A DNA stretch of 63,632 nt from an uncultured Gemmatimonadota bacterium. Its GTDB lineage: Bacteria > Gemmatimonadota > Gemmatimonadetes > Longimicrobiales > Longimicrobiaceae. Where the stretch lies: positions 1 to 63,632 of the forward strand of contig CADCTW010000031.1 of NCBI GenBank assembly GCA_902805735.1. The letters are read 5' to 3'. The stretch's first letter is position 1. Every line of letters starts with the position of its first letter. Under the pieces are notes generated by a model. The model searched no databases and was not told the DNA's origin. It worked only from the letters and a program-made list of their open reading frames with translations. A program made the translations under genes and the position numbers. This document shows, piece after piece, positions 26,776 to 35,296 of this stretch.

Positions 26776-28365
26776 ATGAAACGCAGAGAGTTCTTCCTCC
26801 GCAGCGCGGGGGGCGCCGCACTGGCGCTCGCCCCGGTCCGCCTGCACGCGGCGCACGCCCCCCTGGGCGAAGCGGACTACAAAGCTCTTACCGCGCGCGC
26901 GCTGGACGCGGCGCGGCGGGCGGGGGCCGGGTACGCGGACGTGCGCATCTCCCGCAACCGCAGCCAGTCGATCTCCACGCGCGAGCGGCAGATCACCGGC
27001 TTCGACGACGGGGAGACGCTGGGGTTCGGGGTGCGGGCGCTGGTGGAGGGGGCGTGGGGCTTCGCCGCTTCGCGCGAGCTGACGGCGGACGAGGTGGAGC
27101 GCGTGGCCCGCTCGGCCGTGTCGCAGGCGCGGGCCAGCGCGGCCACCCTGCGGCGCCGCGTGGAGCTGGCCCCGGCCGAGGTGCACCGCGACGCCACCTG
27201 GCGCTCGCCCATCCAGACCGACCCCTTCGACGTGCCCATCGAGGAGAAGGTCGACCTGCTCCTGCGCGCCAACGCGGCGGCACTGGGCGTGCGGGGCGCG
27301 CGCTTCGTCACCTCCTCCATGTTCTTCCTGCGCGAGGAGAAGACCTTCGCCAGCACGGACGGCTCGTACATCACGCAGACGATCTACCGGTCCTATCCGC
27401 AGATGAACGTGACGGCGGTAGCCGGAAACGACTTCCAGACGCGCCTTTCCACCGACGTGCAGCCGATGGGGCTGGGGTACGAGCACGTGCGCGGGGCGCG
27501 GATGGTGGAGAACGCGCCGCGCTGGGCGGAGGACGCGGTGAAGAAGCTGACAGCGAGGGCGGTGGAGCCGGGGCGCTACGACCTGGTGCTGCTGCCGTCG
27601 CACCTCTTCCTCACCATCCACGAGTCCATCGCCCACCCCACGGAGCTGGACCGCATCATGGGGTACGAGGCCAACTTCGCGGGCACCTCCTTCATCTACC
27701 CCATCCAGGACTACCTGGGGAAGTTCCGCTACGGCCCCGCCAACCTCAACATCCAGGCGGAGCGCAGCGCCCCGGGCTCGCTGGCCACCGTGGGCTACGA
27801 CGACGAAGGGGTGCGGCCTGACGAGTACCTGATCGTCAAGAACGGGATCCTCAACGACCTGCAGACCACCCGCGAGCAGGCGCCGCTGCTGGCGGACTGG
27901 TACCGGCAGCAGGGGAAGCCGGTGCGCAGCCACGGCAACTCGTACGCGCAGAGCTGGAGCGACGTGCAGTTCCAGCGCATGCCCAACGTCAACCTGGTGC
28001 CCAACCCGGAGCGCGACGTCACCCTGGACGAGCTGGTGGGCGGCGTGCGCGACGGCATCCTGATCGAGGGGCGCGGCTCGTACTCCATCGACCAGCAGCG
28101 CTTCAACGCCCAGTTCGGCGGGCAGGTGTTCCACGAGATCAAGAACGGCAAGGTGGGCGGGATGCTCAAGGACGTGGCGTACCAGATGCGCACTCCCGAG
28201 TTCTGGAACGCGGTGGATGGCATCGGCGGGCGCAGCAGCTACTTCGTGGGCGGGTCGTTCAACGACGGCAAGGGGCAGCCCTCGCAGTCCAACGCCGTTT
28301 CGCACGGGTGCCCGCCGGTGCGGGTGCGCAAGATCAACGTGATCAACACAGGCCGCAGAGAGTAG
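26776..28365 (+). CDS. TldD/PmbA-family metalloprotease with Tat signal
   Basis: 529 residues. The N-terminus MKRREFFLRSAGGAALALA has the twin-arginine pattern, so the folded protein is probably exported. The TldD fold follows: an N-terminal domain (ARAAGAGYADVRISRNRSQS) and a C-terminal catalytic part with the HExxxH zinc motif as HESIAHPTELDR. Known TldD acts with TldE on peptides in the cytoplasm; no TldE partner is adjacent, and export through Tat would move this protein outside. Substrate unknown. It is flanked on the right by a half-repeat and the secDF operon. Confidence 0.87.
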   Translation: MKRREFFLRSAGGAALALAPVRLHAAHAPLGEADYKALTARALDAARRAGAGYADVRISRNRSQSISTRERQITGFDDGETLGFGVRALVEGAWGFAASRELTADEVERVARSAVSQARASAATLRRRVELAPAEVHRDATWRSPIQTDPFDVPIEEKVDLLLRANAAALGVRGARFVTSSMFFLREEKTFASTDGSYITQTIYRSYPQMNVTAVAGNDFQTRLSTDVQPMGLGYEHVRGARMVENAPRWAEDAVKKLTARAVEPGRYDLVLLPSHLFLTIHESIAHPTELDRIMGYEANFAGTSFIYPIQDYLGKFRYGPANLNIQAERSAPGSLATVGYDDEGVRPDEYLIVKNGILNDLQTTREQAPLLADWYRQQGKPVRSHGNSYAQSWSDVQFQRMPNVNLVPNPERDVTLDELVGGVRDGILIEGRGSYSIDQQRFNAQFGGQVFHEIKNGKVGGMLKDVAYQMRTPEFWNAVDGIGGRSSYFVGGSFNDGKGQPSQSNAVSHGCPPVRVRKINVINTGRRE

Positions 28366-28372
28366 CGGGAGA

Positions 28373-28404
28373 GCTTTTCTCCGTGTCTCTGTGGCTCTGT
28401 GTGA
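28373..28404. repeat. Family A half-repeat
   Basis: Right arm only: TTTTCTCCGTGTCTCTGTGG then CTCTGTGTGAG, 8 bases after the TldD-family stop codon. Confidence 0.75.
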
Positions 28405-28537
28405 GATTTCTGTTCGTGTCCGTCCGCACCCGGACCCTTCGCACCGCGCGTGTGTAAGCAGGACGTCCGGTGGTAATCGTTTCGGGCGCAACGCGTTGCC
28501 CGGCGCGGCGTAGGCCCGTGCATCCGGCTCCCGCCGG

Positions 28538-28566
28538 TTGACGAAGGGGCCGCGCGCGGGTAGCTT
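28538..28566 (+). promoter_or_regulatory. Probable promoter of secDF
   Basis: TTGACG, exactly 17 bases, TAGCTT. The 5' leader would be about 70 bases, up to the secD ATG at 28644. An RBS-like CTGGAG precedes it. Confidence 0.65.
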
Positions 28567-28643
28567 TGCAAGCTCTCGCGCGACAATCGCTTCCACGGTT
28601 ACCTGCGTATCCTCCAACCCCCTCCTGGAGTCCGCACTCTCCG

Positions 28644-30260
28644 ATGTTTCAGAAATTACGAGCCCGTGTGGGGCTCATCGTACTGGTCTCCCTGGCCAGC
28701 CTGTTCTTCCTCTACCGCAACTACATGCGGCCGGCGGAAGCGGGCGGTCCCCCCAGCCGCCAGGCGGTGACGCTGGGCCTGGACCTGCAGGGCGGGAGCT
28801 ACTACGCCCTGGAGCTGGACCAGACGAACCAGCGCATGAACTCCGAGCAGCGCGCGGACGCCATCGAGCGCGCCCTCACCGTGGTGCGCATGCGCGTGGA
28901 CGAGCTGGGCGTGGCCGAGCCGCTGGTGCAGAAGTCCGGTGAGGACCGCATCATCGTGCAGCTCGCCGGGCTCAAGGAAGGGAACCGCGCCAAGGAAGTG
29001 CTGCAGAAGACGGCGTTCCTGGAGTTCCAGATCGTCCGCCCGATGACCGAGCTGCAGGCCGTGCTCCCGCGGATGGACCAGGCGGTCGTGCGCGCCTTCC
29101 CGGCCGCGGGCCAGGGCACCGCCGGCTCGCCCGCCGCCACCAACCCGGTGGGCGGCATCCTGCAGACGGCGCCCAAGGCCGGCGACAGCGCCAAGGCCGC
29201 GGCCCCCGCCGCCACGGCCACCCCGCTCACGGCCAAGCTCACGCCCGGCCCGCAGCCCGGCTCGCTGGCGGTGAAGCGGACGGACGAGGCCCAGGTGACC
29301 CGCTGGCTGAACAGCCCCGAGGTGCAGCGCGTGCTTCCGCGCGGCACCACGCTGCTGTGGGGCGTGCCCGAGGCCGAGGAGAACCCCGAGTACCGCTCGC
29401 TCTGGTTCGTGGAGAACCGCGCCATCATGACGGGCGAGCACCTGGAGAACGCCATTGCGCAGAGCGACCAGTTCGGCCGCCCGGTGGTGGTGTTCGAGCT
29501 GACCAGCGTCGCGGGCCGCCGCTTCGAGAAGGAGACGGGCGCCCACATCAACGAGCAGATGGCGATCGTCCTGGACGACCGCGTGTACACGGCTCCCTCC
29601 ATCCGCGGCCAGATCGGGCGGAACGGGCAGATCGACATGGGGAGCGCCAAGCTGGAAGACGCCTCGGCGCTCGCGCTGGTGCTGCGCGCCGGCGCCCTTC
29701 CCGCGCCGTTGCGCGTGGTGGAAGAGCGCTCGGTGGGCGCCTCGCTCGGCCAGGACTCCATCCGCAACGGGCAGATCGCCGGGATCGTGGGGGTTCTGAT
29801 CGTGATCGGGATGATGCTCCTGTTCTACAAGTTCTCGGGCCTGCTGGCGGTGGCGGCGCTGGGGCTGTACGTGCTCTTCGTGCTGGGCGCGCTGGCCATG
29901 CTGGACGCCACGCTCACCTTCCCGGGGATCGCGGGGCTCATCCTCTCCATCGGCATGGCGGTGGACGCCAACGTGCTGGTGTACGAGCGCATCCGCGAAG
30001 AGCTGGACGCCGGGCGCAACGTCAAGGCGGCGGTCAACGAAGGGTTCCAGAACGCGCTTTCCGCCATCGTGGACTCCAACCTGACCACGCTGATCACGGC
30101 GGCCATCCTGTACTACGTCGGCACCGGTGCCGTGAAGGGCTTCGCGGTCACGCTGGCGATGGGCATCGTGGCGTCGATGTTCACGGCGATCTTCGTGACG
30201 CGCACCCTGTTCCTCGCGTACCTGCAGCGCCGTCCGGCCGCGCAGTCCCTCTCCATCTGA
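28644..30260 (+). CDS. secD: Protein translocase subunit SecD
   Basis: 538 residues. An inner-membrane RND-type protein that uses the proton gradient to help Sec-exported proteins leave the channel. N-terminal helix (GLIVLVSLASLFFLY), LGLDLQGGSYYALELD motif, P1 head domain, and six-helix C-terminal membrane part with MAVDANVLVYERIREELDAG. An Ala/Pro-rich low-complexity insert (about 150-205) in the periplasmic head is not typical. secF begins 21 bases downstream. Confidence 0.95.
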   Translation: MFQKLRARVGLIVLVSLASLFFLYRNYMRPAEAGGPPSRQAVTLGLDLQGGSYYALELDQTNQRMNSEQRADAIERALTVVRMRVDELGVAEPLVQKSGEDRIIVQLAGLKEGNRAKEVLQKTAFLEFQIVRPMTELQAVLPRMDQAVVRAFPAAGQGTAGSPAATNPVGGILQTAPKAGDSAKAAAPAATATPLTAKLTPGPQPGSLAVKRTDEAQVTRWLNSPEVQRVLPRGTTLLWGVPEAEENPEYRSLWFVENRAIMTGEHLENAIAQSDQFGRPVVVFELTSVAGRRFEKETGAHINEQMAIVLDDRVYTAPSIRGQIGRNGQIDMGSAKLEDASALALVLRAGALPAPLRVVEERSVGASLGQDSIRNGQIAGIVGVLIVIGMMLLFYKFSGLLAVAALGLYVLFVLGALAMLDATLTFPGIAGLILSIGMAVDANVLVYERIREELDAGRNVKAAVNEGFQNALSAIVDSNLTTLITAAILYYVGTGAVKGFAVTLAMGIVASMFTAIFVTRTLFLAYLQRRPAAQSLSI

Positions 30261-30281
30261 CCCGGCCCGGAGGATACTGAG

Positions 30282-31262
30282 ATGCGAGTGTTCCAGAACG
30301 CGAACTACCCGTTCATGCAGTGGCGCCGGCGCGCCTACATCCTGACGGCGCTCCTCTTCCTGGTGGGGTTCGGCGCGATGGCGGCGAACGTGGCCCGCTT
30401 CGGCTCGTGGATGAACTACGGGGTGGACTTCACCGGCGGCACGCTGGTGCAGCTCCGCTTCCAGCAGCCGGTGCAGGTGGACCGGATCCGCGACGCCGCG
30501 CGCGCGGCCGGGCAGACGGAGTGGGAGATCACCCAGTTCGGCGCCGCCAACGAGTACGTGGTGCGCATGCCCACCTTCCGCGAGACGGCCACCACCACGT
30601 CGCAGGGCCGGGTGATGCAGGCGCTGACCCCGGCCTTCGGCAACGACGTGCGGGTGGTGCGCACCGAGGCGGTGGGGCCCAAGGTGGGGAGCGAGCTGCA
30701 GCGCAACGCGCTGATCGCCATCATCCTGTCGCTGCTGGCCACCATGGTGTACCTGGCGGTGCGCTTCGAGTGGCGCTTCGGGGTGGCGGCCATCGGGGCC
30801 ACGGCGCACGACATCCTGATCACCCTCGGCATCATCGCCCTGTTCCGCATCGAGGTGGACCTGGGGATCGTGGCGGCGCTGCTCACCATCGTGGGCTACT
30901 CGCTGAACGACACCATCGTGGTGTTCGACCGCATCCGTGAGAACCTGGCCAAGCCGCGCCACGGGGCCAGCTTCACCGAGGTGCTCAACGGGTCGATCAA
31001 CGAGACGCTTCCGCGCACGGTGCTCACCGGCGGAAGCACCATGGGCACGCTGCTGGCGCTGATCATCTTCGGCGGCCCGGTGATCCGCAGCTTCGCGGTG
31101 GTGCTGGTGCTGGGTATCTTCATCGGTACCTTCTCCTCGATCTTCGTGGCGTCGCCGCTGCTGAACGCCATCGCGGCGCGCTGGCCGCACAAGGCTCCCA
31201 CGCGCGAGCAGGCGGCCCGCTCGGCGTCGCGCAGCCGGGAAGCGGCGCGGGTCCGGGTCTGA
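30282..31262 (+). CDS. secF: Protein translocase subunit SecF
   Basis: 326 residues. Partner of SecD. Motifs: MNYGVDFTGGTLVQLRF near the N-terminus and YSLNDTIVVFDRIRENL in the membrane part, with helices throughout (LIAIILSLLATMVYLAVRF, LALIIFGGPVIRSFAVVLVL). RBS CGGAGGATACTGAG precedes ATG 30282. It is followed by a family A half-repeat and a strong intrinsic terminator. Confidence 0.95.
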   Translation: MRVFQNANYPFMQWRRRAYILTALLFLVGFGAMAANVARFGSWMNYGVDFTGGTLVQLRFQQPVQVDRIRDAARAAGQTEWEITQFGAANEYVVRMPTFRETATTTSQGRVMQALTPAFGNDVRVVRTEAVGPKVGSELQRNALIAIILSLLATMVYLAVRFEWRFGVAAIGATAHDILITLGIIALFRIEVDLGIVAALLTIVGYSLNDTIVVFDRIRENLAKPRHGASFTEVLNGSINETLPRTVLTGGSTMGTLLALIIFGGPVIRSFAVVLVLGIFIGTFSSIFVASPLLNAIAARWPHKAPTREQAARSASRSREAARVRV

Positions 31263-31271
31263 AACTGATTG

Positions 31272-31300
31272 CCTCACACAGAGGCACAGAGACACAGAGA
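31272..31300. repeat. Family A half-repeat
   Basis: CCTCACACAGAGGCACAGAG then ACACAGAG, one arm, lying between the secF stop and the intrinsic terminator at 31304. Confidence 0.75.
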
Positions 31301-31303
31301 GCT

Positions 31304-31343
31304 GGCCGCCGCGGGTTCGTCCGCGGCGGCCGGTTTTCCTTTT
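31304..31343 (+). terminator. Intrinsic terminator of the secDF operon
   Basis: Perfect 11-bp stem GGCCGCCGCGG / CCGCGGCGGCC, 6-base loop GTTCGT, then GGTTTTCCTTTT. A classical rho-independent terminator. Confidence 0.88.
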
Positions 31344-31355
31344 GAGATTGGGCTG

Positions 31356-32120
31356 ATGGGATTGATTGATACGCACGCGCACCTGGCTGACGAGCGCATT
31401 CTGCCCGAGGTGGACGCGGTGGTGGAGCGCGCGCGGGCCGCCGGGGTGGAGACCATCGTCGCCATCGCGACAGGGGTGGAGGATGCGCGCGTGGTGGCGG
31501 GGCTCGCGGAGCGGCTGCCGGGGGTGTTCGCCACGGCCGGCATCCACCCGCACGCCGCGGCGAGCGCGAGCGAGGAGGCCTTCGCCACCATCCGCGCGCT
31601 CCTCGGCCACCCGCGCGTGGTGGCCATCGGCGAGGCGGGGCTGGACTACCACTACGATTTCGCCCCGCGCGAGCGGCAGCGCGAGTCCTTTCTGCGCCAC
31701 CTGGAGCTGGGGCGCGAGACGGGGCTCCCCGTCATCGTGCACGCGCGCGAGGCGGACGAGGACCTGCGCGGGCTGCTGCGGGAAGGCGGCGCGGGCACGC
31801 GCGGGGTCCTGCACTCCTTCTCCAGCGGCCGCGCTCTCCTGGAAGACGCCCTGGCCCTGGGCTGGTACGCCTCCTTCAGCGGCATGGTCACCTTCAAGAA
31901 GTACGACGCCGCCGACCTCCTGCGCATGGTCCCCGCCGACCGCATCCTGGTGGAGACGGACTCGCCCTACCTGGCCCCCGTCCCCCACCGCGGCCGGACC
32001 AACGAGCCCGCCTTCGTAGTATCCACCGCCCGCGTCGCCGCCCAGCTCCGCGGCGAGGACCCGGACGAGTTCGCCGCCCGCACCACCTCCAACGCCAGGA
32101 CCCTCTTCCATCTCCCGTAG
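31356..32120 (+). CDS. tatD: TatD-family metal-dependent DNase
   Basis: 254 residues. A TIM-barrel hydrolase of the TatD/YcfH family. Metal motifs: IDTHAHL at the N-terminus, AGIHPHAA, IGEAGLDYHYD, VIVHAREADED, GVLHSFSSG, and LVETDSPYLAP. ATG 31356 (MGLIDTHAHL) is the family start; the upstream in-frame part is repeat DNA. Possible roles are DNA degradation, proofreading or D-aminoacyl-tRNA deacylation, as proposed for family members. Confidence 0.93.
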   Translation: MGLIDTHAHLADERILPEVDAVVERARAAGVETIVAIATGVEDARVVAGLAERLPGVFATAGIHPHAAASASEEAFATIRALLGHPRVVAIGEAGLDYHYDFAPRERQRESFLRHLELGRETGLPVIVHAREADEDLRGLLREGGAGTRGVLHSFSSGRALLEDALALGWYASFSGMVTFKKYDAADLLRMVPADRILVETDSPYLAPVPHRGRTNEPAFVVSTARVAAQLRGEDPDEFAARTTSNARTLFHLP

Positions 32121-32150
32121 TTTCTCTGTGCCTCTGTGTCTCCGTGTGAG
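32121..32150. repeat. Family A half-repeat
   Basis: TTTCTCTGTGCCTCTGTGTC then TCCGTGTGAG directly follows the tatD stop. A -10-like TATCTT at 32158-32163 and the mutL start lie just beyond, so the arm lies in the mutL promoter area. Confidence 0.75.
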
Positions 32151-32195
32151 ATTGCAGTATCTTCCCCCCAGCCAATCCACCCGAACGAAGCCCGA

Positions 32196-33947
32196 ATGCC
32201 GCGCCGGATCCACATACTTCCCGAGAAGCTCGCGAACCAGATCGCCGCCGGGGAGGTGGTGGAGCGCCCCGCGTCGGTGGTGAAGGAGCTGATGGAGAAC
32301 GCGCTGGACGCCGGCGCGTCGCGCGTCGACGTGGTGGTGCGCAACGGGGGTAAGACGGAGATCCGCGTGGCCGACGACGGCTGGGGGATGGGGCGCGAGG
32401 ACGCCCTGCTCGCCGTGGACCGCCACGCCACCAGCAAGGTGAAAACCGAGGCCGACCTGGCCGCCATCCGCACCCTCGGCTTCCGCGGCGAGGCGCTCCC
32501 CTCCATCGCCTCCGTGTCCCGCGTGGTGCTGGAGACGGCCGAGCGCGACGGCGACGGCACGCGGGTGGTGGTCACCGCCGGGCAGCTCGCGGCGGTGGAG
32601 GAGTGCGCGCGCCGCACGGGGACCACGGTGTCGGTGCGCAGCCTCTTCTTCAACGTCCCCGCGCGCGCCAAGTTCCTGCGCTCCAGCGCCGCCGAGAACC
32701 GCGCGGTGGGCGAGGTGGTGACCACGCTGGCGCTGGCCACGCCCGCGGTGGCGTACATGCTGGACACGGGGCAGCGCGAGCCCCTCAACCTCCCCGCGGC
32801 GGCCACGGTGGCGGAGCGGGTCGCCGCCATATGGGGGGCGGAGTCGGCCGACGAGCTGATCCAGGTGGCGCACCGCTCCGGGGGCATCGCGCTCACGGGG
32901 CTGATCCAGCGTCCAGACGACGCGCGCCCCGTCAGCCGCCGCACCTACCTGTTCGTCAACGGCCGCTCCTTCACGGACCGCACCCTGGTGCGCGCCGCCG
33001 ACCGGGCGTACCGCACCACGATCCCGCAGGGCGTCTACCCCTCGCTCTTCCTTTTCTTCGAGGTCCCGGACGGCGAGGTGGACGTGAACGTGCACCCCGC
33101 CAAGGCCGAGGTGCGCTTCCGCGACCGCCCCGCCGTGGAGCGCGTGCTGGAGGAGGGTATCCGCGCCGCGCTGGGCGGGCTGGAGAGCACCCCCAGCATC
33201 GGCGCGCACGCGGCGTACGAGCCGGCGGCGGGCACGGGTGTCACCCAGGTGCGCGAGCCCTCTGACCCCGCGCCCCGGGCGGAGCCGCAGATGACGCTCT
33301 TCGTCACCGGCGGCGCGCGGCCCGACGCGCCCGCCCCGGCGCCGGAAGCGCTCGGCGAGATCCTGGGCAGCGCGCCGGTGATGTGGCAGGTGCACAACAC
33401 GTACATCATCGCGGAAACGCGCACGGGGCTGGTGCTGGTGGACCAGCACTCGGCGCACGAGCGCGTGCTGTACGAAGAGATCGTGCGCGGCTTCGGCACG
33501 GGGGAGCTGGCGAGCCAGCGCCTCCTGTTCCCGCTCACCCTGCGCCTGTCCCCGGCGGAGTACGCGCTGGTGGAGCAGCTCACGGGGCTGCTGGAGGGGG
33601 CGGGCTTCCAGGTGGAGCCCTTCGGCGGGCGCTCGGTGATCGTGCACAGCGTCCCCGCGCCGCATCCGTACTTCGATGCGGAGCGCTGCCTGCGCGAGAT
33701 GATCGCCGAGCTCACGGACGGCTCGTCGCTGGTGGACTCCGCGCGCACGCAGCACCAGCGGATCGCGCTCTCCATGGCGTGCAAGGGTGCCATCAAGGCG
33801 GGACAGAAGCTCACGCAGCGCGAGATGTCGGAGCTCTTCGACCGCCTCTTCGCCACCGAGCTCCCCTACCACGACATCCACGGCCGTCCCACGGTGGTCC
33901 AGCTCTCGCTGGCGGAGCTGCACCGGCGCTTCGGGAGAAGCGGATGA
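32196..33947 (+). CDS. mutL: DNA mismatch repair protein MutL
   Basis: 583 residues. GHKL ATPase with motifs VKELMENALDAGASRV, VADDGWGMG, HATSKV and TLGFRGEALPSIASV, a transducer domain, a Pro/Ala linker (about 345-395), and a C-terminal dimerisation/endonuclease domain. The endonuclease metal motif appears as DQHSAHERVLYE (consensus DQHA-x2-E-x4-E with Ser for Ala), and a HGRPT motif lies near the end, so nicking activity is likely. No mutS in the window. Confidence 0.95.
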   Translation: MPRRIHILPEKLANQIAAGEVVERPASVVKELMENALDAGASRVDVVVRNGGKTEIRVADDGWGMGREDALLAVDRHATSKVKTEADLAAIRTLGFRGEALPSIASVSRVVLETAERDGDGTRVVVTAGQLAAVEECARRTGTTVSVRSLFFNVPARAKFLRSSAAENRAVGEVVTTLALATPAVAYMLDTGQREPLNLPAAATVAERVAAIWGAESADELIQVAHRSGGIALTGLIQRPDDARPVSRRTYLFVNGRSFTDRTLVRAADRAYRTTIPQGVYPSLFLFFEVPDGEVDVNVHPAKAEVRFRDRPAVERVLEEGIRAALGGLESTPSIGAHAAYEPAAGTGVTQVREPSDPAPRAEPQMTLFVTGGARPDAPAPAPEALGEILGSAPVMWQVHNTYIIAETRTGLVLVDQHSAHERVLYEEIVRGFGTGELASQRLLFPLTLRLSPAEYALVEQLTGLLEGAGFQVEPFGGRSVIVHSVPAPHPYFDAERCLREMIAELTDGSSLVDSARTQHQRIALSMACKGAIKAGQKLTQREMSELFDRLFATELPYHDIHGRPTVVQLSLAELHRRFGRSG

Positions 33948-33993
33948 TACGAGATCCCCGTGCGACGGTGGGGTTGCCTCGGAGGCGCCTTCC

Positions 33994-34130
33994 CGGAGCG
34001 ATTGAAATCGCCGCTGGACCTACGCGAAGTCCGCTCCGCGGACTGTGCCCGCTGCAACGGTGGGAGCGGGGCAGTCCCCACCGGGGACTTCGCGTGGTTC
34101 CAGCGGCGAATTCATTCGCTCCTGGGCGGA
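33994..34130. repeat. Family B intergenic palindrome, copy 3
   Basis: Begins GAGCGATTGAAATCGCCGCT and ends CAGCGGCGAATTCATTCGCT, with inner hairpins AGTCCGCTCCGCGGACT and GTCCCCACCGGGGAC. It lies between mutL and miaA. Confidence 0.8.
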
Positions 34131-34191
34131 CGGTCCCGCATCGCTCCTGGGCGGAGGATGCCGCATCACGACCGACCCACCCGGATCTCGC

Positions 34192-35133
34192 ATGAGCGCG
34201 CCTGAGGCCCTCGCCATCACCGGCCCCACCGGGTCGGGGAAGACGGCGCTCTCCATCGAGGTGGCGCGCAGGCTGGACGGCGAGATCATCTCCATGGACT
34301 CGCGCTCCGTGTTCCGCGGGATGGACATCGGCACCGCCAAGCCGACGCCGGAAGAGCGCGCCGCGGTGCCGCACTGGGGGATCGACCTGGTGGAGCCGTC
34401 GGAGCGCTTCGGGGCGGGGCGCTGGGCGCGGTACGCGCGGGAGAAGATCGCGGAGATCCGCGCGCGCGGGCGCGTGCCGATGCTGGTGGGCGGCACCGGG
34501 TTCTTTCTGCGCGCCCTCACGCACCCCATCTTCCAGGAGCCGCCGCTGGACCCCGCGGCCCGCGAGCGGGTAACCCGCCTGATGGAGCGCCTGGACGACG
34601 CCGAGCTGCACCGCTGGCTCGCCGCCCACGACCCCGTCTCGGCCGAGCGGCTGCGCAGCTGGGGCGGGAGGCAGCGGGTGATGCGCGCGCTGGAGGTGCC
34701 GCTCCTCACGGGCCGCACCCTCCCCTGGTGGCACGCCAACTCGCCGCCCGAGGCCCCGCCCGTCTCCGTGCTCCCCGTGGTGCTGCAGGTGCCCCGCGAC
34801 CTGCTGTACGAGGGGATCAACCGCCGCATGACGGAAATGGCGGCGGCGGGGCTGGAGGACGAAGTGCGCGCGCTGGTCGCCCGCTATGGCGAGGACGCGC
34901 CGGGCCTGAACGCCCATGGCTACGCCGAGCTGATGCCCTACCTGCGCGGCGAGCGCACGCTGGAGGAATCGCTGGAGCTGGCCCGCAAGAACACGCGCGA
35001 CTACACGCGCCGCCAGCTCACCTGGTACCGCACGCAGCTCCCCGCGGGCGCCCTCTGGCTGGACGCCGCCCGCCCGCGCGCGGAGCTTGCGGACGAGGTG
35101 GTGCGCGCCTGGCGCCCTCACCCGGCGGCCTGA
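34192..35133 (+). CDS. miaA: tRNA dimethylallyltransferase
   Basis: 313 residues. Transfers a dimethylallyl group to A37 of tRNAs reading UNN codons. P-loop ITGPTGSGKTALS, then DSRSVFRGMDIGTAKPTPEE, a typical variant of the DSMQVYRGMDIGTAK motif, and MLVGGTGFFLRAL. ATG 34192 is chosen by family N-terminus. Its last codons (WRPHPAA) are written in family C repeat sequence, so the repeat has become the C-terminus. Confidence 0.93.
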   Translation: MSAPEALAITGPTGSGKTALSIEVARRLDGEIISMDSRSVFRGMDIGTAKPTPEERAAVPHWGIDLVEPSERFGAGRWARYAREKIAEIRARGRVPMLVGGTGFFLRALTHPIFQEPPLDPAARERVTRLMERLDDAELHRWLAAHDPVSAERLRSWGGRQRVMRALEVPLLTGRTLPWWHANSPPEAPPVSVLPVVLQVPRDLLYEGINRRMTEMAAAGLEDEVRALVARYGEDAPGLNAHGYAELMPYLRGERTLEESLELARKNTRDYTRRQLTWYRTQLPAGALWLDAARPRAELADEVVRAWRPHPAA

Positions 35134-35277
35134 GAGCCGCCACCCTCTCCCACCAACCGCGTGGGAGAGGGGACTACTTCGGGTGCGGCGATCGCGGCTC
35201 CGTCGGGCAGACACAGACGATGCGCCCCCCTCCCCCAGCGGTTTGGGGGAGGGGGGTCGGGCGGGTGAGGGCTTTCT
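35112..35277. repeat. Family C composite repeat, intact copy
   Basis: Begins inside the end of miaA with GCGCCCTCACCCGGCGGCCT and contains a CCACCCTCTCCCACCAACCG / GTGGGAGAGG hairpin, the GGGACTACTTCGGGTGCGG core, a CCCTCCCCCAGCGGTTTGGG / GGAGGGG hairpin, and a closing GGGCGGGTGAGGGC arm. The whole element of about 165 bp is an imperfect palindrome. It provides the undisturbed reference for the copy split by the IS element. Confidence 0.8.
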
Positions 35278-35296
35278 CACGCACAGCAACCGGGTC

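Noticed and set aside
28656..33923. A 1,755-codon open frame on the minus strand opposite secD, secF, tatD and mutL
   Set aside because: Composition is Arg/His/Gln/Gly-rich and matches the antisense of G+C-rich codons; four well-supported genes lie on the other strand.
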